Shown: positions 27,192 to 36,454 of the stretch, piece after piece
Position numbering within the stretch: the stretch's first letter is position 1
How the letters are laid out: the number at the start of each line of letters is the position of its first letter
The notes under the pieces: model-generated
Told to the model about the DNA's origin: nothing
Seen by the model: only the letters and a program-made list of their open reading frames with translations
The model's database searches: none
Position numbers and translations under genes: made by a program
From: RQOF01 sp964461135
GTDB lineage: Bacteria; Calditrichota; Calditrichia; RBG-13-44-9
Assembly (NCBI GenBank): GCA_964461135.1
Contig: CAYWTB010000014.1
Coordinates: forward strand, 16,043-80,042
DNA: 64,000 nt
Reading direction: 5' to 3'

Positions 27192-27753
27192 AAGACGTCT
27201 ACCCGGAAAAACATTTCAATTGATAGTTATCTGCTTTATTCAGAAATGCAAATATTAATATCAGAATGTTCCGGATACCAGTAAAAAAATCTCACAGGCA
27301 TGTAATTTTTATCACAGAAAGGGCGGTTGGTGCGAAAAGGCAGGATCCAAGATTAAATAAAATCATCGATTAGTTAATTCCTGATTACTGGATTCAGGAT
27401 CCTTGTTTCTGGTTACTGGTTACTGGTTACTGCTTTCGGCTTTCCCGCACGTTGCGCTTTGCGTATTGTGCCTTGAGTTTTTTTATTCTTTGGTCTTCTT
27501 TTCTTGTATCTTGACAATGTCTTTCCTGTTTAGTCTATTGTCTTTTAAATTGAATGATTATTAAATCGTTTTCAGAGGTTAAAAAATGAAAATTCCGAAA
27601 TTTTTTGTTGTATTTAGTTTGTTACCCCTCGCTCCTCATAATGGCAAAATATTCCTGCGTGTGTCCCCAGCGGTACCTGATCATTATTTATTGTTTATTG
27701 ATAAAATCCGACCTGTTTCCTAATTTTGAAGAAAAAGCGGGTCGGTGATAATC
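27192..27753. other. Intergenic region with a 7-base tandem repeat
   Basis: This divergent region of about 560 bases contains the promoters of the kefG-like (leftward) and CDF (rightward) genes. At 27410-27432 the heptamer TGGTTAC is repeated three times in tandem, next to a looser CTGATTACTGGATT copy. No coding frame is supported. Confidence 0.5.
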
Positions 27754-28656
27754 ATGGATGTAAGACGCGTCAGAACGGAACTCCCGGATTCCCGGCGGCA
27801 GCAACTATATATGAAAGCAGTAATGATTGCACTGGGTGGAAATTTACTGCTGGCGGTATCAAAAGCGCTGCTGGCCTGGATATCGGGCAGCAGCGCGGTC
27901 TTTTCAGATGCCGCGAATTCCGTCTCCGATACGTTTTACAGTATATTAATGGGAGTTGGACTGTATCTGTCCCAACGGCCGGCAGATGAGAGTCATCCGC
28001 AGGGCCATAGCCGATTTGAACCATTTGTCAGTTTATTTATTGCCATCGGTATGGGAACCGCAGGTACCTTTGCCATCTGGCAAAGCATCCAGCGATTTCT
28101 CGGAAAAAGTATGGCCATTGAGACCGGCTGGCCAACTGTTGTGCTGATGGGAGCAGCGCTGGTAAAAGTGGGGATGTACAGGAATGTGAGAAAGATCGGG
28201 GAGGAGACCAACAGTCCCGCAATCCGTGCCAGTGCCAATGATAATCTATCGGACGTTCTCACTTCCATTGCGGCCCTGGCCGGTGTGTGGGGTTCAAGAT
28301 ACGTTAATCCGGTTTTGGATCAGGTTGCGGGTCTGGTCGTTGGTCTCTGGATTTTCCGGGCCACCTGGAAAATTCTGGCAGAGAATTTTGGTTACATGGC
28401 CGGTCGCGGTGCTTCTCCCGAACTTATTCATAAAATAGTCGAAACAGCCTCCCGGGTATCCGGGGTTCTGAATGTTCACCAGGTGGTGTCCGATTATGTT
28501 GGACCCCAGTTGCGGGTTGATATGCACGTTGATGTGGATGCAGCCATTTCTCTGAAACGCGCCCATTCCATTGCAGAAGAAATTAAGAAAAACGTGGAAG
28601 CTTTGCCGGAAGTTGATCTGGTTTTTGTTCATCTTGAACCCAAAGAAGTCAGGTAA
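27754..28656 (+). CDS. Cation diffusion facilitator family transporter
   Basis: The 300-residue protein shows the CDF layout of six TM helices and a C-terminal cytosolic ferredoxin-like dimerisation domain. TM2 carries the metal-site pattern SDAANSVSDTFYS, the loop has HPQGHSRFEPF, and TM5 has SANDNLSDVLTS. The C-terminal half ends in HSIAEEIKKNVEALPEVDL, then VFVHLEP, typical of the family. CDF proteins export Zn2+, Fe2+, Mn2+ or Co2+; the metal is not assigned here. I chose the ATG at 27754; a GTG three codons earlier is possible. Confidence 0.92.
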   Translation: MDVRRVRTELPDSRRQQLYMKAVMIALGGNLLLAVSKALLAWISGSSAVFSDAANSVSDTFYSILMGVGLYLSQRPADESHPQGHSRFEPFVSLFIAIGMGTAGTFAIWQSIQRFLGKSMAIETGWPTVVLMGAALVKVGMYRNVRKIGEETNSPAIRASANDNLSDVLTSIAALAGVWGSRYVNPVLDQVAGLVVGLWIFRATWKILAENFGYMAGRGASPELIHKIVETASRVSGVLNVHQVVSDYVGPQLRVDMHVDVDAAISLKRAHSIAEEIKKNVEALPEVDLVFVHLEPKEVR

Positions 28657-28918
28657 AGTTGTGGATCAGCCTGGCGCCTGACATGAGTTAAGAATGCCCG
28701 ATTGTATGACCCCAATATAGCGATCCGCCATCTGCATTTAACCGGAGACTATAAATAAGAAAAGTGCAATGTGCCGTTGTATGCTCTTTGCAGTCTGCTG
28801 AACGCAGAAGAACCAGTATATAATTGACAGAACTGTCCAACATCCGGTTGCCAGCACCCGGAATCAGATTACACATGGTGCCAGAATTTTCTCGTTTGAC
28901 GTCCGAAGTTAAAGTTGA

Positions 28919-29131
28919 AAAAATTTTGAAATTGAAGTAAAAGTTAACGGTAAACAGAAGAAATATCATTACCGGGTGGAAATATTTAACTGGCAAGCCT
29001 GCCAGCAGGGTGAAGAACGGGCCATCTGTCTGAAAAACATGCTGACTCATTATGATAAAAACTGGCAGCTGATTAACATTGGTGAAGCCACTGATGAATA
29101 TATCCACTTGACCTTCAGGCAGAAACAGTAA
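28919..29131 (+). pseudogene. Small conserved-looking gene lacking a usable start codon
   Basis: A 70-codon frame ends at TAA 29131 and reads naturally (FEIEVKVNGKQKKYHYRVEI; AICLKNMLTHYDKNWQLINI; YIHLTFRQKQ). It resembles short hypothetical proteins of about 70 residues, but I cannot name the family. No ATG, GTG or TTG precedes the first residues in frame. A TTG at 28915 followed by AAAAAATTTT runs in the next frame and stops at once, so loss of one T from that run would restore LKKFEIEVKV. This suggests a homopolymer frameshift at the 5' end, an assembly error, or an unusual start. Confidence 0.5.
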
Positions 29132-29318
29132 AGATGCACAGAGGGGCGAATTTTTTGTCCAAGTGCATTGAAAAATTAATATTCCGACGTGCACTTCTTG
29201 TTAAAGTTATAGATCATCTGTTCTTTTCTGACCAGTAAGTCCCTGCCCGATTATTTGTAAAAAATAAAAAAATATTAGTGTAACTTTTTCATTTCATAAA
29301 AAGTAAATACCCGTTGTT

Positions 29319-29336
29319 CTACCTAACGGTAGGTAG
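29319..29336. promoter_or_regulatory. Probable TetR operator upstream of the second RND operon
   Basis: CTACCTAACGGTAGGTAG is an inverted repeat (CTACCT/AGGTAG, 6-base centre) lying 35 bases before the tetR ATG, in the position of a promoter or leader. Short palindromes of this form are classical TetR-family operators. It differs from the operator-like repeat of the first RND operon, which suggests the two pumps respond to different regulators. Confidence 0.65.
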
Positions 29337-29370
29337 TAGATTAGATCACAATTAATAGGGAACTATTAAA

Positions 29371-29976
29371 ATGAATGATACTTTGCCTGATTTCCTGAAT
29401 GTTCATGATACCCGGGGGAAAATTTTCAGTGCGGCCGCTCGTTTATTCGCGGAGAAAGGATATAATGGTGTATCCATGCGTGAAATATCCGAGTTGACCG
29501 GCGTGTCCAAACCTACTATTTACTATTATTTCAGGAACAAGGAGGGTATTTATACCTCGCTGATGGAGGCAAGCCTGCACTATAACATCGAAAAATTCCG
29601 TCAGCTTATTCAGAAAGATATTCCCGTCAAACAAAAAATTATTGAGTTGATGAAAATCCGGTTCCAACAGGTTCTGGATTATCCGGCATTGGCCAAATTT
29701 TTTATGACTCTGATGACCGGTGCCGAGAAACTCCCTTTTTTGCAACACCTGATGTATGAAGCCACGGAACGACGCCGGCTGTTGTTTAACCTGATCAGGG
29801 AAGGGGCGGAAAAGGGTGAATTTGGTACCACTGCCCATTCCGAACTGGCAACTGAAATTTTTGTAGGCGCTATGATCCATTTCATTATTAAACAACTGAA
29901 TACACCGGAAAAAATTCTGTCTGATAAACTAGCCGAAGAGATTGTTGAAATCCTGTTCAAGGGTTTGAATGAATAA
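29371..29976 (+). CDS. TetR/AcrR-family transcriptional regulator of the second RND operon
   Basis: The 201-residue protein has a clear TetR DNA-binding domain (AARLFAEKGYNGVSMREISE, then TGVSKPTIYYYFRNKEGIYTS) and a ligand-binding C-terminal domain of the TetR_C type (YPALAKFFMTLMTGAEKLPF). It is first in the order tetR - tolC - MFP - RND with a 41-base gap to tolC, and an operator-like palindrome lies just upstream. It is probably an autorepressor of this efflux operon. It is only distantly similar to the other TetR protein in this window. Confidence 0.92.
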   Translation: MNDTLPDFLNVHDTRGKIFSAAARLFAEKGYNGVSMREISELTGVSKPTIYYYFRNKEGIYTSLMEASLHYNIEKFRQLIQKDIPVKQKIIELMKIRFQQVLDYPALAKFFMTLMTGAEKLPFLQHLMYEATERRRLLFNLIREGAEKGEFGTTAHSELATEIFVGAMIHFIIKQLNTPEKILSDKLAEEIVEILFKGLNE

Positions 29977-30017
29977 CAGACTTTTTGAATGATTTTAGGT
30001 ATCAAGGAGAGTGAATC

Positions 30018-31403
30018 ATGGCTGTTAAAAATACCGTATTAATTGTGATAATGTTAACATTTTGCTTTTTTTTGCAGGGTACGTCCCAGGAAACTTTTGA
30101 TCTGACTCTGGAAAAAAGCGTTGACATGGCCCTGCAGTATGATCCGGAATACCAGATAACCCGAAAGGAGATTGAAAAGGCCAAAGCGGATGTGCTGGGA
30201 TCTTATGCCGGTATTCTTCCACAACTGGATGCATACGCCAACTATCAGAGGGCCTGGAAAATCCAGGAGAGTACCATCCCGAATTTCATAAAAGCCATGC
30301 TGGGCCCTCTGGCCACCCCGGATATGCCTGACTATGTTAAGCTTTCTTTCGGTTTGAAAAACACCTTTCTTTATGGAGCCAGGGTAAATCTGCCCTTATT
30401 CCAGGGAGGGGCGGGAATCGCGGGTATAAGGGCTGCCAAAGCTGCCAAGCAAGCCACCCGGCATAATCTGGAAATCCACCGCCAGATTCTGATATTTAAT
30501 ACAGTGAATGCTTTCTATACCTGTATGTTGACAAAAGAGATGGTAAATGTCCAGGAAGATGCCCTGAATCAGGCAAAGGCTAATCTGGAAGTGGTTCTGA
30601 AAAAACATACGGTGGGTGCTGCCTCCGGATTTGACAAGATGCGTGCCGAGGTAGAAGTAGCAAATCAACAACCCCTTGTGATAAATGCTCGCAACAATTA
30701 TCAGTCCGCCCTCACCCAGCTGCGTGCCCTGCTGGGATTGCAAAAGGGTATAGAACTAAATCTGATAGGAGAATTTGTATACGCAGAAGCTACCTATGAT
30801 AGTCTTTCACTAGATCAACTGCAGGCTCTGGCAGTCTCCGCCCGCCCGGAACTCATGATTATGAAGCAACAGCGAACTATCTCCGGAATGGGCATTGTTA
30901 TGGCCCGCAGTAATTTTTTGCCCAAAGTTTTTTTCAGCACGGATTATTCTTATATGGCCATGCAAAATGATTTACACTTACGGCAGGAAAACTTCAGCGA
31001 AGGTCTGATCTCCACTATTAACCTGCAAATTCCGATTTTCCACGGATTCAGTTCTACCCGGCAGTATCAAAAAGCCAAACTCGATTTTAAAATTACCCTG
31101 GATATGGAAAAACAGATGCTGGATGTAATAAATGCTGATGTGGAATTCTCTTATAATAAGTTCCGGGAAGCAAAAGAAAAATATTCATCAGCAAATGAAA
31201 CGGTTTCACTGGCCAGCGAAGCTCTGCGCCTGGCAAACCTCATGTATCAGGAAGGAACCAATACCCAGGTGGATGTTATGAGTTCACGCCTGGCGCTAAC
31301 CCAGGCCCAGATGAATTATGTTAGTTCCATCTATGAATACCAGATTTCCCGCTATCAGCTGCGTAAAGCTACCGGTTCTCTGCAGGGTATTTTGCAGGAC
31401 TGA
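30018..31403 (+). CDS. TolC-family outer membrane efflux protein (second system)
   Basis: The 461-residue product has a signal peptide (ending near LQGTSQ) and two outer-membrane-efflux repeats: FDLTLEKSVDMALQYDPEYQ at the start, NARNNYQSALTQLRALLGLQ closing the first half, and EALRLANLMYQEGTNTQVDV near the end. It forms the outer-membrane exit duct for the adjoining pump. AAGGAG stands before the ATG at 30018. It is 41 bases after tetR and 57 bases before the MFP gene. Confidence 0.94.
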   Translation: MAVKNTVLIVIMLTFCFFLQGTSQETFDLTLEKSVDMALQYDPEYQITRKEIEKAKADVLGSYAGILPQLDAYANYQRAWKIQESTIPNFIKAMLGPLATPDMPDYVKLSFGLKNTFLYGARVNLPLFQGGAGIAGIRAAKAAKQATRHNLEIHRQILIFNTVNAFYTCMLTKEMVNVQEDALNQAKANLEVVLKKHTVGAASGFDKMRAEVEVANQQPLVINARNNYQSALTQLRALLGLQKGIELNLIGEFVYAEATYDSLSLDQLQALAVSARPELMIMKQQRTISGMGIVMARSNFLPKVFFSTDYSYMAMQNDLHLRQENFSEGLISTINLQIPIFHGFSSTRQYQKAKLDFKITLDMEKQMLDVINADVEFSYNKFREAKEKYSSANETVSLASEALRLANLMYQEGTNTQVDVMSSRLALTQAQMNYVSSIYEYQISRYQLRKATGSLQGILQD

Positions 31404-31460
31404 TCGCTCAACATGTGTGGGAGAGACCATATATAACAATTTAAGAGCAGGAGATAAATC

Positions 31461-32585
31461 ATGAAAACCTTGAAAATTCTTCTTCTAATCATTGCGATTC
31501 TGTTGAGCCTCGGAACGGGATGCCAGCGTTCCAATGGCCGTCTGTCAGAACAGGAAGAGAAAATTCCGGTTGAGGTATCTTCCGTGAAATTGGGGCAGGT
31601 GACACAATCAATTCGGTACAGCGGAGACATCATGGCTGAAGTGGAAGTGAAGGTATACTCAAAAATTCCTGACCGGATTGAAACATTTTATGTTGATGAA
31701 GGGGATTTTGTGCACAAAGGGACCAAAATCGCCACGGTTCTGGCCACAACCATAGAACAGGCTGTACTTCAGGCAAAGGCGGCTCTGGTAGCTGCGAAAG
31801 CACAGGAAGCAAATTTACACGTGGAGTATGATAGGGCAGCACGGCTGTTCCGTGAAAACGCCATGAGCCAGCAGCAGTATGATGCGGTGAGTACACAGTA
31901 TGAGTCGGTTCAGGCGCAGGTGCAGCAGGCGGAAGCGGCACTAGCCAGCATGAAAAGCCAACTGAATGATGCCACCCTTACCGCCCCCATCTCCGGAGTC
32001 ATCGGCAAAAGATATTATGAAGCCGGAGACATGGCTAATCCCTCCCTGCCGGTGGTAAAAATTGTGCAGATGAAACGTGTTACAATTGAATTTGATGCCA
32101 CCGAGGAAGATCTGGGAAAACTAACCACCGGACAAACAGCACAGGTTGTGGTAAAAGCGTTCCCCGATCAATCCTTTCAGGGTAATGTCAGTAAAATTTC
32201 ACCTATTCTGGATCCGGCCACCCGCATGGCGGAAGTGGAAGTCCTGGTGGACAATGAGCAGGGATTACTTAAACCCGGCATGTATGCCGAAGTGGAAGTA
32301 ATTACCGGCATTATTGAGAATGTCATGGTTGTTCCCCGTTTTGCCGCCATTGAAAGTACCATCCTTCAGAAAATTGGGGAAGAAGACCGTGTAATTAAAA
32401 ATTATTATGTCTTTGTTGTGGACAGTAACCGGGCGGTGCAAAAAAAACTGGACATCCTTTATGCCAATCATCGCTGGCTGGCAGTTAAATCCGGAATTGA
32501 AATTGGTGACCGGCTGGTGGTATCGGGACAGAATAATTTACGGGAAGGAATGGCGGTTTTAGTCAGTCAGGAAGAGGAGAAATAA
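31461..32585 (+). CDS. RND efflux membrane fusion lipoprotein (second system)
   Basis: The 374-residue protein has a lipoprotein signal with lipobox LGTGC (Cys21). It is followed by the HlyD/AcrA order: barrel-sandwich half (KVYSKIPDRIETFYVDEGDF), a helical hairpin rich in Ala and Gln (about residues 110-165), the second half (TLTAPISGVIGKRYYEAGDM), the beta-barrel, and a membrane-proximal domain. AGGAG precedes the ATG. It ends two bases before the RND gene start, so translation is probably coupled. Confidence 0.94.
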   Translation: MKTLKILLLIIAILLSLGTGCQRSNGRLSEQEEKIPVEVSSVKLGQVTQSIRYSGDIMAEVEVKVYSKIPDRIETFYVDEGDFVHKGTKIATVLATTIEQAVLQAKAALVAAKAQEANLHVEYDRAARLFRENAMSQQQYDAVSTQYESVQAQVQQAEAALASMKSQLNDATLTAPISGVIGKRYYEAGDMANPSLPVVKIVQMKRVTIEFDATEEDLGKLTTGQTAQVVVKAFPDQSFQGNVSKISPILDPATRMAEVEVLVDNEQGLLKPGMYAEVEVITGIIENVMVVPRFAAIESTILQKIGEEDRVIKNYYVFVVDSNRAVQKKLDILYANHRWLAVKSGIEIGDRLVVSGQNNLREGMAVLVSQEEEK

Positions 32586-32587
32586 CT

Positions 32588-35500
32588 ATGAAAATAACCG
32601 GAATTGCCATAAAACGTGGTGTAACTTTTTTCATGATTTACCTGATTGCGGTGGGTTTTGGCCTGTTCTCCCTTTCCCAGCTAAAGGTAGATCTCTACCC
32701 TAAACTGGAATTTCCGGTGCTGGCTATAATTACCCAGTACACCGGTGTCGGCCCTTTTGATATGGAAAATGTAATTACCAGACCGGTGGAGGAAACCGTT
32801 TCATCGGTGGAAAATGTGAAAAAAGTAAGTTCCACGTCCACGCAGGGCCTGTCTCTTATTACCCTGGAATTTGAATGGGGAACCGATATGGATCAGGCCG
32901 AGATTGATGTACGGAATAACCTGGAATATATTCGGGATGCATTGCCGGCTGATATTACCCAACCCATGGTTTTTAGTTTCGATCCCTCTTCTCAACCTAT
33001 ACTGTATCTGGCTGTAACTTCGGAATTACACGGACAGGCCGAATTGCGCCGGATATCGGAACATGATATAGAACCACGGATCGAACGTATTCCCGGTGTG
33101 GCCTCTGCATTCACCATGGGAGGCATGCGGCGGGAAATAAAGGTACTGGCAGAGCCGGTTCGGATGAGGGCCCACAAAATATCCATTGACCAGATTATTG
33201 CCGCCTTACGGGCTAATAACCTTCAGCTGCCCTCTGGCTGGATTGAAAATGACCGACAGGAATTTACATTGCAGACCGCCGGTGAATATGGGTCTGTTGA
33301 GCAAATTGAAAATACCAGTTTGCTTTTCACGGGAAATTCAAGAATTCACGTGAAGGACGTAGCCACGGTGGTTGATGGATTTGCCGAACAGCGCCAGAAA
33401 GTCTGGAATAATAACCATCCGGCGGTGATGCTGATGGTGATGAAACAGTCCGATGCCAATACAGTTACGGTTTGCCGGGAGGTTCTGGGGCAGATTAACC
33501 GAATTGAATCGGAACTTCCCAGGGGGGTAAAATTAAACACGGTTGTTGACTTTTCCACCTTCATTACCCGTTCCATGTCCAATCTGGGGAGCACCGCTTT
33601 ACAGGCCATAGCATTAACCTTGCTGGTGCTGTTGTTTTTCCTGCGCAACATCCGAAGCTCCTTAATTGTTGCGGTTTCTATCCCGGTATCCATGATTGTG
33701 ACGTTTGCAGTAATGGATCAGACCGGCCTGACCCTGAATATCATTTCCATGGCAGGGCTGGCACTGGCAGTGGGCATGCTGGTAGATAATGCCATTGTGG
33801 TGATTGAAAGTATTTTCCGTCACCGTGAGGAAGGAGAAGAAGCACGTGATGCCGCAGATAAGGGAACCGGGGAAGTGGCAATGGCCATTACCGCCTCCAC
33901 TCTCACTACCCTGGCGGTGTTTGTACCTGTCCTGTTTGTCCCGGGTATTGCCGGGGAGTTATTCAATGAAATGGTGATTACTATTATCTTTTCACTTACC
34001 GTATCACTGCTGGTAGCTCTTACCCTGGTTCCGCTATTAACCTCCCGGTTTCTTAGCCTGCGGCCAAAAACCTCTGAAAACAATTTCTGGAAAACGGCAG
34101 CAAACCGCATAGGCGGTTGGCTTGAAGCTTTGCAACAAAGATACGGAACGGCTCTCACATGGTCCCTGCATCATCGCTGGACGGTAATCCTGTCCGTTTC
34201 GGTTCTGTTAATTTTCTCTGTGGTTATCATGGCCATGCTGGGGGGAGAATTCATGCCTGAAAATGATATGGGTTTTATTTCCATCACCGTTGACCGTACT
34301 CCCGGAACCAGCCTGGAGTCCATGGAAAATAGTATGTATGAGCTGAACCAGATGATCATTGATAATGTCCCCGAACTGGAAAATGTGTATTCCAACTTCG
34401 GGCAGGGTGAGGGAATTATGGCATTCTTCTCCTCGCGGGGATCCAGCGAAGGGGATGTGACCATGCGGTTGAAGAACCTGGGTGAACGGAATCGCAGCAT
34501 GTTTGACATACGGGATGATCTACGGGAGCGCTTTAAAAAACTGCCCGATGTGGAAGCACGGTTTGAAGATCGCGGCAATGCAGCCATGTTCGGAGGCGGT
34601 TCGGACATCATGATCGAAATATTCGGCCATGATCTGCAGATCGGAGAAACCCTGGCTCAGCAGATTCTGGAAAAGGTAAGGAAAATAAAGGGGGTCGCCG
34701 AGGCGGAAACCAGCTTTAAGGAATCCGCTCCGGAATTGCGCATTGAACTGGACCGTCAGCGTATTGCGGATCTGGGATTAAGTACTGCCCAGATTGGCCA
34801 GGTGGTCAGCAGCGGTGTTCTGGGTACAGTAGCCACACAATTCAGGGAAGGTGGCGATGAATATGATATCCGGGTACAGTTGGCTGAAGCTGCCCGCAAT
34901 AATAAAACTGATATTGAAAATATTCTGCTAACCACGCCTGCGGGAAAACAGATTCCGCTGCGGGCGGTAGCTGCTGTTAATTATTCCAGAGCGCCCAAGG
35001 AGATTAAGCGCGAAGACCAGGAACGTATGGTCAGTGTTAATATCAGTGTGTCAGGTCGGGATTTGCAGAGCGTCACCCGGGATGTACGCAGCGCGTTAAA
35101 GCAGGTTCCGGTTCCCAATGACTTCCGGGTGGATATCGGCGGTACCGCAGAAGAACAGCAGAAATCATTCCAATACCTGGGGCTGGCTTTCCTGGTAGCC
35201 ATTCTCCTGACCTATATGGTGATGGCATCGCAGTTCGAATCTTTCCTGGATCCGTTTGTCATTATGTTTACAATTCCACTATCGTTTATCGGAGTCGCAT
35301 TTGGCCTCCTGATAACCGGTACTGATCTCAGTGTAATGGCCTTAATCGGACTGGTGATGCTGGTCGGTATTGTAGTGAATAATGGAATTGTACTGGTGGA
35401 TTATATTAATCAGTTGCGGGAGCGGGGATATGAACTGTTTGATGCCATTCTACACGGCGGCCAGGTGCGCATGAGGCCGGTGCTGATGACGGCGCTGACC

Positions 35501-35731
35501 ACCATTCTGGCCATGCTGCCGCTGGCTTTGGGTATCGGAGAAAGCGGTGAAAGCTGGGCACCTATGGCCCGCGCCGTTATGGGTGGTCTCTCGGTGGCCA
35601 CCGTGCTGACCCTGGTTGTGGTACCGGTCATTTATGCGACAGTGGAAATATTCTCCGATAAGGTTCGTGCCAGGCTGGCTCGGAGAAAGGCAAGAAAATA
35701 CGGTCAAGACCTGTCGCCGGATAAAGCCTGA
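32588..35731 (+). CDS. RND-family efflux pump inner-membrane transporter (second system)
   Basis: This 1047-residue AcrB/HAE1-like transporter has two repeats, each with a periplasmic porter region and six TM helices. Diagnostic stretches are GPFDMENVITRPVEETVSSV, the TM4 relay GMLVDNAIVVIESIF, GEFMPENDMGFISITVDRTP opening the second porter loop, and GIVVNNGIVLVDYINQLRER in the second half. It works with the MFP and TolC proteins encoded just upstream. Conservation between this and the other pump (1945-4995) is at family level only, so the two are not a recent duplication. The C-terminus is Arg/Lys-rich and cytosolic. Confidence 0.95.
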   Translation: MKITGIAIKRGVTFFMIYLIAVGFGLFSLSQLKVDLYPKLEFPVLAIITQYTGVGPFDMENVITRPVEETVSSVENVKKVSSTSTQGLSLITLEFEWGTDMDQAEIDVRNNLEYIRDALPADITQPMVFSFDPSSQPILYLAVTSELHGQAELRRISEHDIEPRIERIPGVASAFTMGGMRREIKVLAEPVRMRAHKISIDQIIAALRANNLQLPSGWIENDRQEFTLQTAGEYGSVEQIENTSLLFTGNSRIHVKDVATVVDGFAEQRQKVWNNNHPAVMLMVMKQSDANTVTVCREVLGQINRIESELPRGVKLNTVVDFSTFITRSMSNLGSTALQAIALTLLVLLFFLRNIRSSLIVAVSIPVSMIVTFAVMDQTGLTLNIISMAGLALAVGMLVDNAIVVIESIFRHREEGEEARDAADKGTGEVAMAITASTLTTLAVFVPVLFVPGIAGELFNEMVITIIFSLTVSLLVALTLVPLLTSRFLSLRPKTSENNFWKTAANRIGGWLEALQQRYGTALTWSLHHRWTVILSVSVLLIFSVVIMAMLGGEFMPENDMGFISITVDRTPGTSLESMENSMYELNQMIIDNVPELENVYSNFGQGEGIMAFFSSRGSSEGDVTMRLKNLGERNRSMFDIRDDLRERFKKLPDVEARFEDRGNAAMFGGGSDIMIEIFGHDLQIGETLAQQILEKVRKIKGVAEAETSFKESAPELRIELDRQRIADLGLSTAQIGQVVSSGVLGTVATQFREGGDEYDIRVQLAEAARNNKTDIENILLTTPAGKQIPLRAVAAVNYSRAPKEIKREDQERMVSVNISVSGRDLQSVTRDVRSALKQVPVPNDFRVDIGGTAEEQQKSFQYLGLAFLVAILLTYMVMASQFESFLDPFVIMFTIPLSFIGVAFGLLITGTDLSVMALIGLVMLVGIVVNNGIVLVDYINQLRERGYELFDAILHGGQVRMRPVLMTALTTILAMLPLALGIGESGESWAPMARAVMGGLSVATVLTLVVVPVIYATVEIFSDKVRARLARRKARKYGQDLSPDKA

Positions 35732-35912
35732 ACCGGCAATGTGTCTATTACCTGCTGCGGTTTGCTTGGCAGGGGTGTAAAACGTTTCTGAATATTATTT
35801 TTTCGGAAACCAATGTGAAAAGACCGGGCTGAATAGTGATATGGCGGGAAATCCTGTTCAGGATGTGGACACCACGTATGCGGCGGTGATGCCGAAAAAC
35901 AGTTTAATAATA

Positions 35913-35981
35913 GGGCGCCTCTCTCAAGGCACAGAAAAATATCTTTTCTTGGGAGAGTAATAATGCCCGGAGAGTCTCTCC
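35913..35981. repeat. Cluster of inverted repeats downstream of the RND gene
   Basis: CTCTCTCAAG (35919-35928) pairs with CTTGGGAGAG (35948-35957) with one mismatch, flanked by GGGC (35913) and GCCC (35965). A compact palindrome, GGAGAG T CTCTCC, follows at 35969-35981. They may terminate the efflux operon, although the T-run lies inside the loop rather than after the stem. They may also be part of a decayed palindromic element next to the one at 36028. Confidence 0.45.
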
Positions 35982-36027
35982 TAAAGCGGATATCATCACG
36001 AAGTTAATAAAAATTGAAATGATTAGT

Positions 36028-36324
36028 GCCTTAGCTCCGTAAAATAAATTCTAAATCATTGATTTTTAATAAATTTTGAATAATTGCAAAATAAGTGTCA
36101 TTGTCACGGGAGGGACCACTCCGTGGCGAGGAGTAAAACGACGAAGCAATCCCCTTAAGATTTCTACAATATTATCCCTCCTTGGGACCAAATCAGGAAC
36201 AGGGAGATTGCCTACCTGCCTGTCCGATGCCAGGCGGGCAGCAGGCAGGCCGCGACATCCATGTCTCGCCACATAGTGGTCACTTCTGTGACAATGAGAG
36301 CGTGTGAGTTTTCGGAGCTAAGGC
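36028..36324. mobile_element. Nested palindromic element (non-coding, MITE-like)
   Basis: The outer inverted repeats are GCCTTAGCTCCG (36028-36039) and its complement (36313-36324), with four further A/T bases matching inside. An inner pair of about 33 bases, starting TCATTGTCAC (36098-36130), faces a complementary arm at 36265-36297 with a few mismatches. The centre (about 36210-36250) carries repeated CCTGCC/GGCAGG motifs that also self-pair. The element lies in a 720-base gap between the RND operon and the Fe-S gene. It encodes nothing plausible and would fold into one long hairpin on either strand. Confidence 0.7.
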
Positions 36325-36454
36325 ATAAATCGTATTCAAATAAACGTTTAATATTGATTTTTTTAATATTTAATTGCAATTTTAAGCAGAGATTAACTTA
36401 TTAACGAAAAAATATTCTTTATTGGGATAAAATCAATATTATGAAGGGAGAATC

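Noticed and set aside
27410..27432. Three tandem TGGTTAC heptamers as a possible phase-variation or operator array.
   Set aside because: Only three units in a non-coding spacer, with no coding effect. It could be chance, so it is recorded only as a repeat.
28688..29194. Minus-strand frame of 168 codons.
   Set aside because: It is antisense to the 70-codon plus-strand remnant at 28919-29131, has a low-complexity hydrophobic composition and no ribosome binding site.
36066..36276. Overlapping short frames on both strands, about 66 codons each.
   Set aside because: They fall inside the nested palindromic element and result from the inverted repeats.
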